A stretch of 64,000 nt of DNA from Putridiphycobacter sp965230485 (GCA_965230485.1 CBDDLA010000001.1:992001-1056000); one strand, 5' to 3'. Counted from the first letter of the stretch, positions 1 to 8,974 are shown. Notes: a model not told the origin generated them from the sequence alone. Translations and numbers: made by a program.

Positions 1-308
1 AGCGCAGAAAATACCCTTAATAAGAATGCCTGACTATACGGATCATTAATTTCCAACATCTCAAAAGCTTCAAAAAAATAGAAGCATATAAGAGGTTGCA
101 ATGTTGGTCTTATTTGCGCTTTAAATTCCCAAGGTAAATCACTCGGCGTATTGATACCTAGCTTTAATCTGGCAAATTCAATTATTTGATAGTGTTCGTC
201 GGCATGATGAAAACCTATAGAGTTATATGCAGTGATTACATATAGGATAGACGCCAAGCTTATAACAATTAATAGTAAATTATTCTTGAGAAAAATAGAA
301 AGCTTCAT
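1..308 (-). CDS. GPI-mannosyltransferase-like GT-C glycosyltransferase (partial)
   Basis: This gene runs off the left edge, so only the first 102 residues are visible. It starts with ATG at 308 and opens with a basic residue and a hydrophobic stretch (about residues 8-28), as in an integral membrane protein. The first periplasmic loop carries HHADEHYQ, followed by EFKAQIRPTLQP. This resembles the HPDEhfQ and R-P-x-hxP pattern of GT22-type enzymes (Alg9/PIG-B family), which transfer mannose from dolichyl or polyprenyl phosphate. The acidic pair in the loop is the expected catalytic or donor-binding site. The gene lies 70 bp downstream of another GT-C gene on the same strand. The family call is from motif recognition only, and the sugar and acceptor are unknown. 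Confidence 0.7.
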   Translation of the reverse strand, partial: MKLSIFLKNNLLLIVISLASILYVITAYNSIGFHHADEHYQIIEFARLKLGINTPSDLPWEFKAQIRPTLQPLICFYFFEAFEMLEINDPYSQAFLLRVFSA

Positions 309-378
309 TTAGCCAAAAATCATGATCTTCAGTCAAATTTAAGATTAAAAAAGACTTACCCTTACCTTCTTCTTTTAA

Positions 379-1911
379 TTATTTTTTTAGATCAATTTTG
401 AATCCATTTCTTGGAGTCGAACTGTAATCATAATTAACAATAGCAGTATCGTGATAATCTTCTATGGCAGGGTCTGATAATTTATAAAACTTAAAGACGT
501 AGTTAATAAAAAAACGTTCTTTTGTATCTAGTGCACCAATTTGGTTTTGATGAACAAAGTCAATAACTGGCGAAAAATTGAGAAAATGAGCTGAAGTTTC
601 TTTGAAATCACCTCCTATCTTAAATTTCATTGCGCTCACTTTTCGGCCGTCGTCAATATTAATTGACCAAAGTATTGACTGAACAAATATAACAGACGGT
701 ACCAAGATAACTGTAAAAAAAGTACGAACAAGTTTTATCTCCCGGCTAAGCTCATAGCTCAAATAAAGGAATAATAACAGTATAAGTATTATGTAATATC
801 TTATTGAATGTCCTTGAGTATAAATACAAAAAATACCTAAATAAGCTAACAAGCCATTCCTCATTAAATTGCCTTCACCTTTTACAAAAGCATATATCAA
901 TTTATAAAAACAATAAATCAACAACAAACCTGTCAAGGATATAAAATAAAACTTAAGGTAAGTGTTTAAGTCAAACGAAAATAATCTCATGAGCACAATA
1001 TCGTTTGAAAGAATATCAAAAACACTTAATAAATGTATAATGACAAAAGGTATAATAAATACTAAAGCTACAAATAGCCTGATTATCGAATGTACTCCTT
1101 TTCGGGAGAGTCGATCAATAAAATGACTTGCAGAAAATCCTATTTTTTTTAGTACTACTAGCTCAAGCAAGATAAGTAGCAATGGGAGAATGAATACTAG
1201 ATTACCATACTCTTCCCACATATAATCAATCATATTCGTCATAAAATAATAGAGGAGCACAATGTTTACCATTGAAAAACAAATCAGGATAAAATGATCT
1301 GTCATCTCTTTTTTGGCATGAGTCTTATCAGAAAAAATTGACAAAATGACACCAAGAAAAATTGACCCTACAAAACTTGAAAACAATATATGATTGTATG
1401 ATCCTATTAGTGTTGCAAAAAGAAAAAGAAATTGCAACATAGTTAAAGACGATTTCTTTGAGTTCTTTAACTTATGTAATGCAAAAGCAGTTAATGTCAT
1501 AAAAAAGAAATTGAAAGAACAAACTTCCCAGGCAATTTTAGAGTAACCTAAGAACAACCCTGACTGCGCAAAGCATAACAAAAATAGAAGGACAGCGTAT
1601 GCATTGATTCGCTCATATATTAATTTGACCGACAGGTATAGTGCAATTAAGTTGCAGAAAATACCACTTAATCTCATGAAAGTGATATTGATGTCAAACA
1701 ATCTAAATAAAACTGAATTAGAGATAGATTGAAGCGCACCTGTATATTTGTTCATGCCATAAGGCCTTCTCAATCCTTCATTTAAAATATCCACACCATC
1801 TATCCCAAAATAAGCTTCATCTCCATGTAATCCTATTTTTTCGATATATGTCAGCCAGTATGTTACAATTGCAACAAGTAAAAAAGTAATGTAAATAGAA
1901 ATATTCTTCAC
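379..1911 (-). CDS. GT39/PMT-like polytopic glycosyltransferase
   Basis: This is an integral membrane protein of about 510 residues with around ten hydrophobic segments. The first loop holds HGDEAYFGIDG, the acidic motif typical of GT-C (GT39/ArnT/PMT_2) enzymes that use polyprenyl-phosphate sugars on the periplasmic face. A long hydrophobic domain and a short soluble C-terminal tail follow. The start is uncertain. I prefer GTG at 1911, which gives MKNISIYITFLLV, but TTG at 1944 would add 11 residues; no clear promoter box decides between them. The gene is transcribed away from the PIG-V-like gene at 2185 across a 240-270 bp AT-rich gap that must hold both promoters. The substrate is unknown, but the neighbours suggest a shared envelope glycan pathway. 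Confidence 0.72.
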   Translation of the reverse strand: MKNISIYITFLLVAIVTYWLTYIEKIGLHGDEAYFGIDGVDILNEGLRRPYGMNKYTGALQSISNSVLFRLFDINITFMRLSGIFCNLIALYLSVKLIYERINAYAVLLFLLCFAQSGLFLGYSKIAWEVCSFNFFFMTLTAFALHKLKNSKKSSLTMLQFLFLFATLIGSYNHILFSSFVGSIFLGVILSIFSDKTHAKKEMTDHFILICFSMVNIVLLYYFMTNMIDYMWEEYGNLVFILPLLLILLELVVLKKIGFSASHFIDRLSRKGVHSIIRLFVALVFIIPFVIIHLLSVFDILSNDIVLMRLFSFDLNTYLKFYFISLTGLLLIYCFYKLIYAFVKGEGNLMRNGLLAYLGIFCIYTQGHSIRYYIILILLLFLYLSYELSREIKLVRTFFTVILVPSVIFVQSILWSINIDDGRKVSAMKFKIGGDFKETSAHFLNFSPVIDFVHQNQIGALDTKERFFINYVFKFYKLSDPAIEDYHDTAIVNYDYSSTPRNGFKIDLKK

Positions 1912-2184
1912 TTTAAATAAATACTGTATTATAAAAAATTGCAATTTAGTGACAATACATGCTGCAATTTAAATTCATCTATAATTGATATGCGCTAAAA
2001 TAATTGATTTAATTATCCAATAATAGGTTTTGAGCCGCAAATTAAAAAGCATTATCAATATTTTGGCTAAATCTAAATCAGTTTATTTGACACTTTATTC
2101 GTATGCAGATTTATTGTATTGCTTAACACAAAAAAAAGACAATCTGCCTTTTGGATGATAAAAACTTATTAGCTTTAGCATTCT

Positions 2185-3582
2185 ATGAAAAAACAAATTT
2201 TAGTTTACTTCTCAATCTCAACCATTACCTTAGGTTTGTTTTTCACCATATTTTCGCTACTCCAGAACGATCACTTATACAAAAAAACATTAGGAAAAAT
2301 CTCGGCTAATTATGAAAGAACTGGAGATTGGAATAATTACCAAATAATAAAAGTAAATAAACCTTACGCAGCATTAAATAATAATAACATGTTATGGTGG
2401 GACGCCCCAATATACCAATGTATTAGTCAAAGAATGTATCAAACTGAGACCGAATGCTACGGTAAAGTAAGAGCTGCTTTTTTTCCACTATTCCCTTTAT
2501 TATGGAAGGTTACAAATAGCAATGCAATAAGTATTTCTATTATTAACTATTTTTTATTCGCTAGTGGTTTAGCACTGCTATTTTTGTACTTATTTAAAGG
2601 TACTTTTTATGAAAAAACAATCAATTTTGCCTTACTTATATCATTTCCCTCAATTGTAATATTTTTTATTCCTTATACTGAATCCTTGTTTCTTTTTACA
2701 ATGACCATTGCGGCAATTGGCATTATAAAAAATGATTACCGACTTTATTTTATTGGCTCAATATTAACTGCTTTGGTAAGACCAGCTACAATTTTTGTAT
2801 TACTTGCCATATTGATAGTTGAAGTGCTAATAGGCCTTCGTCATAAAAACTTCAAGCAATACTTAAAAGATTCTTTCAAGAAGGGGCTTCCTTTTGGACT
2901 TGGGTACGGCTTAGCATTTCTAATCCAATTTTGGTCCGCTAACTCATGGACTGCTTTTTCTGACTCTCACAATTATTGGTCAGGTGGGTTACAAAAAATT
3001 GAAGCCATTGTCGATTGGAGTATCGAAGGGTTTGGAATGAATGTATTTGCGCTCCTTATAGTATGTCTGCCAGCAATTCTTTTTGTAATTTACGTATTAT
3101 TGAGTGTTTTTGTAAAGTCGTCAGTGTTTCTGAATACACTAAAGGAGAACAAAATCAATTATTTATTTCTGGTTTCCATGCTGTATTTAGCTGGAATATT
3201 TGTTTTTACGTTTCTAACCTCAGGAGGAAACTTACACAGTTATTTTCGATTTACACTTAACTCTCCATTGTTTTATATCGGGATCATCACTTTATTAACT
3301 TATATTGGGCAGACCAGGTCGAGATATCATTTAATTATTTTCTGTTTAGCTGTTTTGACTCTAATTATTTTCTTAAATCAAGTTCCTTACGGTGGCGATC
3401 GTTTTTCATTTTCCTATGCAGGACTTTACTTACTCATAGCAACGTCAGCATTCTTGATTATCCGAAAGTTTTTACCTAAACCAATAGATATTTTTTGTAC
3501 AATTGGTTTGGTTATAACAAATACAATTTGGACGACCTACCTTTTCAATTGCTATTTGAGTAACGGTTGGATTTTTACTTAA
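2185..3582 (+). CDS. PIG-V-like (GT76-type) mannosyltransferase family protein
   Basis: This is a 465-residue polytopic membrane protein with a signal-anchor start. The first large loop contains NNMLWWDAPIYQCISQRMY, then AAFFPLFPLLW and FFIPYTESLFLF. These match the W-D-x-x-hY, FFPLxP and P-YTEsLF signatures of the PIG-V/GPI mannosyltransferase 2 family. Bacterial members are GT-C enzymes presumed to use polyprenyl-phosphate mannose or glucose. The role here is inferred, since bacteria have no GPI anchors. The gene ends 1 bp before the convergent stop of the ABC exporter at 3584, with no terminator between them. An imperfect box TAGCTTTA at 2170-2177 could be its promoter. Confidence 0.7.
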   Translation: MKKQILVYFSISTITLGLFFTIFSLLQNDHLYKKTLGKISANYERTGDWNNYQIIKVNKPYAALNNNNMLWWDAPIYQCISQRMYQTETECYGKVRAAFFPLFPLLWKVTNSNAISISIINYFLFASGLALLFLYLFKGTFYEKTINFALLISFPSIVIFFIPYTESLFLFTMTIAAIGIIKNDYRLYFIGSILTALVRPATIFVLLAILIVEVLIGLRHKNFKQYLKDSFKKGLPFGLGYGLAFLIQFWSANSWTAFSDSHNYWSGGLQKIEAIVDWSIEGFGMNVFALLIVCLPAILFVIYVLLSVFVKSSVFLNTLKENKINYLFLVSMLYLAGIFVFTFLTSGGNLHSYFRFTLNSPLFYIGIITLLTYIGQTRSRYHLIIFCLAVLTLIIFLNQVPYGGDRFSFSYAGLYLLIATSAFLIIRKFLPKPIDIFCTIGLVITNTIWTTYLFNCYLSNGWIFT

Positions 3583-3583
3583 C

Positions 3584-5380
3584 CTATACTTGTGTATTAT
3601 TCAATTGATAATATATCCCGTCAACATCAGCAATTAAGTCTTCATGTTTACCTTGTTGCCGAACTTGTCCATTTTCTAGAACGAGTATTGTATCTGCATT
3701 TTTAATAGTAGATAAACGGTGAGCGATTACGATTGATGTTCTATTTTCCATTAATTTTTCCAAAGCATCTTGTACTAATTTTTCTGACTCCGTATCTAAT
3801 GCACTTGTGGCCTCATCTAAGATCAATAATTTAGGATTTTTAAGTACTGCTCTTGCTATGGCAATTCTTTGCTTTTGTCCGCCAGAAAGTTGAATACCTC
3901 TATCCCCTACTTCAGTATCAAATCTATCAGGAAAATTATTTATAAAATCAAATGCATTTGCTTTTTTAGCAGCTTCTTCAATGGCTTCATCATCCGCTTT
4001 TAAATTGCCGTAAGCTATATTTTCTCTAATAGTTCCACTAAATAAAATGACTTCCTGCGGCACAATTGCAATCTGCTTTCTGATACTATCATTTGAAAAA
4101 TCTTCAATATTATTATCATCAAATTTTATAGTTCCTGAGTTTACAGAATAATACTTTAATAATAGAGATGAAATAGTAGATTTTCCTGCACCAGAACTCC
4201 CAACCAATGCTATAGTGTTACCATGTTTAGCAGAAAAACTGACACCTTTTAAAACCGCAACATCAGGTCGTGATGGGTATGAAAAATAAACATCTTTAAA
4301 CATGACGTTTCCTTCAAATAATTCCAAATCTTTCAATTCTTTTGTTTCTTCGGTTTCATCTTGAATTAAATTCATCAAGTATTCTGATGCACCAATTGCC
4401 TTTTGAATTTTACCATATAGATCAGGTAATGATGCAAAAGATGCTCCTACAAATATGGTATACAGCACAAAAGCATAAAACTCTTCATTAGAAATCTCGT
4501 TAGGAACCATTGTTTTAGCTTTCCATACAATAAATGCAATAGCTCCAAAAAGTGCAAAGACAATAAACGAAACAAAGGCTCCACGGAGTAATCCATTTTT
4601 AATACTCAACTTTGCTACGGCTTCAACCTTGTTGTTATATCGATTTATTTCGTAGTGCTCATTTGTAAAAGCTTTCACATTAAAAATACCCATTAAAACC
4701 TCTTCAAGAATTGCATTGGATTGAGCGGATTCTTCCTGAGCACGTTTAGACAGTTTTCGCACTTGGCGACCAAATATAACAGCCACAATAGCAACAACTG
4801 GTACTGTAGCAAGCATCCATAATGCCAATTGCCAAGATGCATATAAAATAAAACCAACCCCCAAAATAATAGTAATAAACTGCCTAAAAAATTCCGCTAT
4901 GGTGGTATTTAGCGTGTCCTGTAATAAATTAATATCCGTAGCGATTCTAGAAGTCAATTCTCCCACTTTATTCGAATTGTAAAACTTGACTGGAAAATGA
5001 ATCATCTTTTGAAAGGCGCTCGTTTTTAAATCTCGAAGTGTTCTTTCTGTTACTGTAGAAAAAATAACCACTCTGAAAAAGGAAAAAATAGCTTGCGCAG
5101 CAAAAACCATAATCATTAGTGTCAGTATGCCTTTTACACTGATATTCGCGAAGTCAAATATTGAAGAAGGCATTGAATTACTTATTGTATTGTCTTTGCC
5201 TAATAATTGCCCCATGAGTAGCGGAAATAGCATTGATGTGAAGCTAGATAAGATTAAGAACACCCAGCCTGCACTGTAGAGTATACGATACGGCTTTAAA
5301 AAACTTAAAAAACTCTTTGCTTTGGTTATAGACTCTGCGGTTAACTTAATTTTTTCTTCTTTTTTATTTCTTCCAAACAT
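3584..5380 (-). CDS. MsbA-like ABC exporter, fused permease and ATPase
   Basis: This is a half-transporter of 598 residues in which six membrane helices (about residues 30-320) precede a nucleotide-binding domain. The Walker A GSSGAGKST is near residue 397, the signature LSGGQKQR near 497, the Walker B LLILDEATSALD near 520 and the H-loop IAHRLSTI near 553. A homodimer would export a lipid or amphiphile across the inner membrane; MsbA-type lipid A flipping is possible but not proven. I start it at ATG 5380 (MFGRNKKEEK). A perfect promoter box TATTTTTG lies at 5399-5406 on this strand, so the longer frame up to 5413 would begin upstream of transcription. It is divergent from rpmH and convergent with the PIG-V-like gene. 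Confidence 0.9.
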   Translation of the reverse strand: MFGRNKKEEKIKLTAESITKAKSFLSFLKPYRILYSAGWVFLILSSFTSMLFPLLMGQLLGKDNTISNSMPSSIFDFANISVKGILTLMIMVFAAQAIFSFFRVVIFSTVTERTLRDLKTSAFQKMIHFPVKFYNSNKVGELTSRIATDINLLQDTLNTTIAEFFRQFITIILGVGFILYASWQLALWMLATVPVVAIVAVIFGRQVRKLSKRAQEESAQSNAILEEVLMGIFNVKAFTNEHYEINRYNNKVEAVAKLSIKNGLLRGAFVSFIVFALFGAIAFIVWKAKTMVPNEISNEEFYAFVLYTIFVGASFASLPDLYGKIQKAIGASEYLMNLIQDETEETKELKDLELFEGNVMFKDVYFSYPSRPDVAVLKGVSFSAKHGNTIALVGSSGAGKSTISSLLLKYYSVNSGTIKFDDNNIEDFSNDSIRKQIAIVPQEVILFSGTIRENIAYGNLKADDEAIEEAAKKANAFDFINNFPDRFDTEVGDRGIQLSGGQKQRIAIARAVLKNPKLLILDEATSALDTESEKLVQDALEKLMENRTSIVIAHRLSTIKNADTILVLENGQVRQQGKHEDLIADVDGIYYQLNNTQV

Positions 5381-5398
5381 AAAAGGGTTAATTTCGTA

Positions 5399-5406
5399 CA
5401 AAAATA
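5399..5406 (-). promoter_or_regulatory. Promoter -7 box (TATTTTTG) of the ABC exporter
   Basis: The - strand reads TATTTTTG, an exact match to the Bacteroidota TAnnTTTG box. Transcription would begin a few bases downstream, giving a short leader before ATG 5380. This excludes in-frame start codons upstream of the box. Confidence 0.6.
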
Positions 5407-5489
5407 CATTCATTTTGAAACCATAACCGTTTGAACGAAAATAAATGCGTTTTTTTAAGAATTATCCTTTGATGTAAATGAAATTTATA

Positions 5490-5497
5490 TATCTTTG
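5490..5497 (+). promoter_or_regulatory. Promoter of rpmH (TTTG-N18-TATCTTTG)
   Basis: TATCTTTG at 5490-5497 is an exact -7 box. TTTG at 5468-5471 is a good -33 element 18 bases upstream. The predicted start of transcription near 5501 gives a leader of about 50 bases before the rpmH ATG. Confidence 0.75.
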
Positions 5498-5551
5498 CAG
5501 TCCGAATTAAGAAAAATAGATTTAAAAAAATATACTTTAAACGCTTAAGAA

Positions 5552-5713
5552 ATGAGTAAAAGAACGTTTCAACCATCATTGAGAAAAAGAAGAAACAAGC
5601 ATGGTTTCAGAAGTAGAATGGCGACTAAGAATGGTAGAGCCGTTTTAAATGCTCGTAGAAAAAAAGGAAGAAAGAAGTTATCCGTATCGTCTGAAAGACT
5701 AGCAAAAAGATAA
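5552..5713 (+). CDS. rpmH: 50S ribosomal protein L34
   Basis: This is a 53-residue, strongly basic protein beginning MSKRTFQPSLRKRRNKHGFR and continuing with the SRMATKNGRAVLNARRKKGR core, which is the universal L34 sequence. L34 is a small protein of the large ribosomal subunit. The C-terminal extension after the core (KKLSVSSERLAKR) is typical of Bacteroidota. The gene stands alone, with its own promoter at 5490 and a strong hairpin terminator at 5735, and is not next to rnpA or dnaA as in many other phyla. Identification is essentially certain. Confidence 0.98.
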   Translation: MSKRTFQPSLRKRRNKHGFRSRMATKNGRAVLNARRKKGRKKLSVSSERLAKR

Positions 5714-5734
5714 ACCTATCCCACTACAATATTT

Positions 5735-5767
5735 AAAGCCTAGACAAAAATGTTTAGGCTTTTTTTA
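5735..5767 (+). terminator. Intrinsic terminator after rpmH
   Basis: A 12-bp stem (5735-5746 with 5751-5762, one G-T pair) closes an AAAA loop and runs into a T tract. It lies 21 bases after the rpmH stop codon. Confidence 0.85.
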
Positions 5768-5837
5768 TGCCATATTAAAGAATAAACAAGCGCTAATATT
5801 TTAAGCTGGCTATCATAATTTTTAACAATTAAACATT

Positions 5838-5845
5838 TATATTTG
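5838..5845 (+). promoter_or_regulatory. Promoter -7 box (TATATTTG) of the pdhA operon
   Basis: This is an exact TAnnTTTG match 27 bases before the ATG at 5873. A TTG at 5843 that opens a longer reading frame lies inside the box, so it cannot be the translation start. Confidence 0.65.
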
Positions 5846-5872
5846 TCCATTAGTAAAAATAATGAGAATATT

Positions 5873-6919
5873 ATGGCCGTAAAAAAAGCGACTTCTTCTA
5901 AAACTATAAGAAAAACGAAAGGTAGTAAATTTTCGAAAGAAACTTATATCAAATGGTATAAGGACATGCTGATGATTAGGCGTTTTGAGGAGAAAATATC
6001 TCAATTGTACATACAACAAAAGTTTGGTGGTTTTCTTCATGTATATATTGGACAAGAGGCAGTAGCAGTAGGCACAGTATCAGGCTCTAAAAAAGGAGAT
6101 AAGCACATTACTGCCTATCGTGATCATGGCCATCCAATTGCATTAGGAACAGATCCTAAAGTTTTAATGGCTGAATTATATGGGCGAGTTACAGGGTGTT
6201 CAAAAGGGAAAGGTGGATCAATGCATTTTTTTGATGTTGAAAAAGGTTTTTACGGCGGTCATGGTATTGTTGGAGCTCAAATTCCTATGGGAGCTGGAAT
6301 TGCATTTTCAGAAAAATACAATAAAACTAAAAATGTTTGCTTTTGTTCCTTTGGTGATGGTGCAGCACGTCAGGGGGCCTTACACGAGACATTCAACATG
6401 GCTATGACCTGGAAACTGCCTGTAGTATTTATTATTGAAAATAACAATTATGCTATGGGAACATCTGTAGAAAGAACGACTAATGTTACCGATATGTCAA
6501 AAATTGGCGCGTCATATGAAATGCCTTCTTTTGTAGTAGATGGAATGATTCCTGAAGCGGTGCATGAAGCCATTGAAGAAGCCTCTACAAGAGCAAGAAA
6601 TGGTGGAGGACCTACCCTATTAGATATTAGGACATATAGATATAAAGGGCATTCAATGTCCGATCCTCAAAAATATAGAACAAAGGATGAAGTAAGTGAC
6701 TGGATGGAAAGAGATCCTATAGAACATGTTTTGAATGTGATAAAGGACAACAAATATTTAACGCAAAAACAAATTGATACGATTGAGGCAGATACGAAAA
6801 AAGAGGTGTTAGATGCAGTTAAATTTGCGGAAGACTCTCCATTTCCAGAAAAAGAAGAATTATTCAAAGATGTCTACCAACAAGAAGACTACCCATATAT
6901 TAAAGAATTTTTAGCATAA
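5873..6919 (+). CDS. pdhA: Pyruvate dehydrogenase E1 component, alpha subunit
   Basis: The 348-residue protein is the thiamine-diphosphate-dependent E1-alpha subunit, which with E1-beta decarboxylates pyruvate and passes the acetyl group to E2. The diphosphate-binding motif begins GDGAARQG near residue 161 and ends at the IIENNNYA asparagines near 190. YRYKGHSMSDPQKYR is the conserved active-site loop. MRRFEEKISQLYIQQKFGGFLH near the N-terminus is typical of E1-alpha. I start at ATG 5873 (MAVKKATSSK), because the promoter box at 5838-5845 overlaps the only upstream start codon. The E2 gene follows 24 bases later. E1-beta is not in this operon and must be encoded elsewhere, a common arrangement in this phylum. 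Confidence 0.95.
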   Translation: MAVKKATSSKTIRKTKGSKFSKETYIKWYKDMLMIRRFEEKISQLYIQQKFGGFLHVYIGQEAVAVGTVSGSKKGDKHITAYRDHGHPIALGTDPKVLMAELYGRVTGCSKGKGGSMHFFDVEKGFYGGHGIVGAQIPMGAGIAFSEKYNKTKNVCFCSFGDGAARQGALHETFNMAMTWKLPVVFIIENNNYAMGTSVERTTNVTDMSKIGASYEMPSFVVDGMIPEAVHEAIEEASTRARNGGGPTLLDIRTYRYKGHSMSDPQKYRTKDEVSDWMERDPIEHVLNVIKDNKYLTQKQIDTIEADTKKEVLDAVKFAEDSPFPEKEELFKDVYQQEDYPYIKEFLA

Positions 6920-6943
6920 CCAATCATTAAAACAAAACTTATT

Positions 6944-8212
6944 ATGGCAGAAATAGTTAGAATGCCTAAATTATCTGACACCATGACTGAAGGTGTTGTT
7001 GCAGAATGGCACAAAAAGGTAGGAGACACAGTTTCCGAAGGTGAATTATTGGCTGAAATCGAGACAGATAAAGCCACCATGGAATTCGAGTCGTTTTATG
7101 ATGGAGTGCTTTTGCACATTGGTGTTCAAAAAGGAGATGCTACTCCTGTAAATGAGGTATTGGCCGTAATCGGTGAAAAAGGTGAAGATATTTCGGCACT
7201 ATTAGCAGAAGCCGAAAAGAGTAATCCTGAAGAGAAAGTAGAGGAAGCTCCAAAGGTTGAAGCTCCTAAAGCTGATCCAAAGCCTGATCCCGCGCCTATT
7301 CTAGCTGCAGCTGAATCTAAAGAAATTTCAACAGAACCTATCTCGGTTGAAACACCAAACGGACGTATTTTTGTGTCACCATTAGCCAAAAAAATGGCAG
7401 AAGAGCGAAATATCAATCTGTCTCATGTTAGTGGATCTGGTGATAACGGAAGAATCGTCAAAAGAGACATTGAGAATTTTGTTCCTGGAACAAATAATGC
7501 TGCACCAATATTTACTGCCCCTGCTGGAGAAGAATCATTTACTGATGAACCCCTTTCTCAAATGAGAAAGGCCATTGCCCGTACATTATCTGCTTCCAAG
7601 TTCTCTGCACCCCATTTTTACTTAAAAATGGAAGTAGATATGGATAATGCCATAGCCATGAGAAAGTCTCTAAATGCAGATGAAGGTGTTAAGGTTTCAT
7701 TTAATGATATGGTCGTAAAAGCTGCTGCTGCAGCATTGCGTAAGCATCCCAAAGTGAATTGCGATTGGTTAGACGATAGAATAAGATATAATAACCACAT
7801 TCACATTGGTGTGGCAGTAGCTGTAGATGAAGGATTAGTAGTTCCAGTAGTTCGTTTTACTGATACAAAAGGATATGCTCAAATTGGTGCTGAAATCAAA
7901 GATTTGGCACAAAGGGCAAAAGCCAAAAAATTACAGCCTCAAGAAATGGAAGGCAGTACATTTGCAATTTCGAATTTAGGAATGTATGGTATTGAAGATT
8001 TTACATCAATTATATACCCGCCGAATGGCTGTATACTATCTGTTGGAAGGATTAAACAAACACCCGTTGTTAAAGATGGGCAGATAGTGCCAGGAAACGT
8101 GATGATGTTAAGCCTATCGTGTGATCACCGTTCTGTAGACGGAGCAACGGGTTCTGAGTTTTTGCAAACTTTAAAAAGTTACCTTGAAAATCCTATTAAA
8201 ATTTTGGTTTAA
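6944..8212 (+). CDS. pdhC: Pyruvate dehydrogenase E2, dihydrolipoyl acetyltransferase
   Basis: This is a 422-residue E2 core enzyme that moves the acetyl group from E1 to coenzyme A. An N-terminal lipoyl domain (about 1-78) carries the lipoylated lysine K43 in ETDKATMEF. An Ala/Pro/Glu-rich linker (about 92-135) is followed by a peripheral subunit-binding domain (about 142-178, FVSPLAKKMAEE to GRIVKRDIENF). The C-terminal catalytic domain (about 200-422) ends with the DHRSVDG active-site motif, H395 and D399. There is a single lipoyl domain. The gene lies 24 bases after pdhA, and a strong terminator follows. Confidence 0.95.
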   Translation: MAEIVRMPKLSDTMTEGVVAEWHKKVGDTVSEGELLAEIETDKATMEFESFYDGVLLHIGVQKGDATPVNEVLAVIGEKGEDISALLAEAEKSNPEEKVEEAPKVEAPKADPKPDPAPILAAAESKEISTEPISVETPNGRIFVSPLAKKMAEERNINLSHVSGSGDNGRIVKRDIENFVPGTNNAAPIFTAPAGEESFTDEPLSQMRKAIARTLSASKFSAPHFYLKMEVDMDNAIAMRKSLNADEGVKVSFNDMVVKAAAAALRKHPKVNCDWLDDRIRYNNHIHIGVAVAVDEGLVVPVVRFTDTKGYAQIGAEIKDLAQRAKAKKLQPQEMEGSTFAISNLGMYGIEDFTSIIYPPNGCILSVGRIKQTPVVKDGQIVPGNVMMLSLSCDHRSVDGATGSEFLQTLKSYLENPIKILV

Positions 8213-8229
8213 ATTAATAACCGATTCGA

Positions 8230-8264
8230 TTACAAAAAGGGGGCGTACAGCCCTCTTTTTGTAA
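8230..8264 (+). terminator. Intrinsic terminator of the pdhA-pdhC operon
   Basis: TTACAAAAAGGGGGC (8230-8244) pairs with GCCCTCTTTTTGTAA (8250-8264), a 15-bp stem with one G-T pair and a 5-base loop. The T-rich arm provides the U tract. Confidence 0.85.
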
Positions 8265-8332
8265 AATAATTACTACATAGTAACCATATTCAAATCATTA
8301 CAGTATATTTAACTGTAATTAATAAGAAAAAT

Positions 8333-8956
8333 ATGAAAAAGAGCTTTTTAGCACTTAGCTGTGCTTTCACTTTAATGATAGGAATCAATTCCTCAAATGC
8401 TCAGGCGTTATCTGAAGGAAGTGTATGTATAGACCTGTATAGCGGATTTCCAAATATTCTAAACACTGTTTTGAAGACTAATCTTCAAGCAGTTGACCTT
8501 AACAACGAATTGACTTTGAGTTCTGTTCCTACTGTTGGTTTAAGAGCCGGATATATGGTATCTGAGAGAATTAGCGCAGGTATTGATGTAAATTATTCTT
8601 CACTTGGTATTGGATACAATGATCCTGGTACTGGTTTTGATTATGATGTCGATTTTACAAGATTAAGATTGCTAGCAAGATTTGAAATTCACTTTCCTCA
8701 GAATGAAACCTTTGATTTATACTTACCTCTTGCAGCTGGATACCATAGTCTAAACATCACACTTAATTCGAATGATCCAGATACTGAAGAGCAATTAGAT
8801 GATATTAACTCTGTTTTAAATCTTTTTAATTCTCCGTATGCTTTTAGAATAGGTATTGGTGGAAGATACTATTTTACGGATAATATTGGTCTGAACATGG
8901 AGTTTGGCATTGGTGGAGGACCGCTTGTTGAAGGTGGTATAGCAATAAGACTTTAG
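8333..8956 (+). CDS. Outer-membrane beta-barrel protein, OmpW/Opacity-type
   Basis: The 207-residue protein has a signal peptide of about 24 residues (MKKSFLALSCAFTLMIG to SNAQA). After it come alternating amphipathic strands such as VGLRAGYMVSERISAGIDVNY and FRIGIGGRYYFTDNIGLNMEFG. These resemble the small porin-like barrels (outer membrane protein beta-barrel domain) common in Bacteroidota. The C-terminus ends in a strand and a charged residue. No enzymatic motif is visible and the cargo is unknown. The gene stands alone between two strong hairpins. Confidence 0.7.
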   Translation: MKKSFLALSCAFTLMIGINSSNAQALSEGSVCIDLYSGFPNILNTVLKTNLQAVDLNNELTLSSVPTVGLRAGYMVSERISAGIDVNYSSLGIGYNDPGTGFDYDVDFTRLRLLARFEIHFPQNETFDLYLPLAAGYHSLNITLNSNDPDTEEQLDDINSVLNLFNSPYAFRIGIGGRYYFTDNIGLNMEFGIGGGPLVEGGIAIRL

Positions 8957-8974
8957 ATTTGTAGAAATGAAATC

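Noticed and set aside
1945..2184. A possible RNA gene in the largest gap among the glycosyltransferases
   Set aside because: The stretch is AT-rich with no stable hairpin or tRNA-like pattern; it is explained by two divergent promoters.
5412..5430. A sequence GAAACCATAAC(C/T)GTTT shared with 9554-9570
   Set aside because: Two near-copies of a 17-base string in an AT-rich window may arise by chance, and their positions relative to the genes differ.
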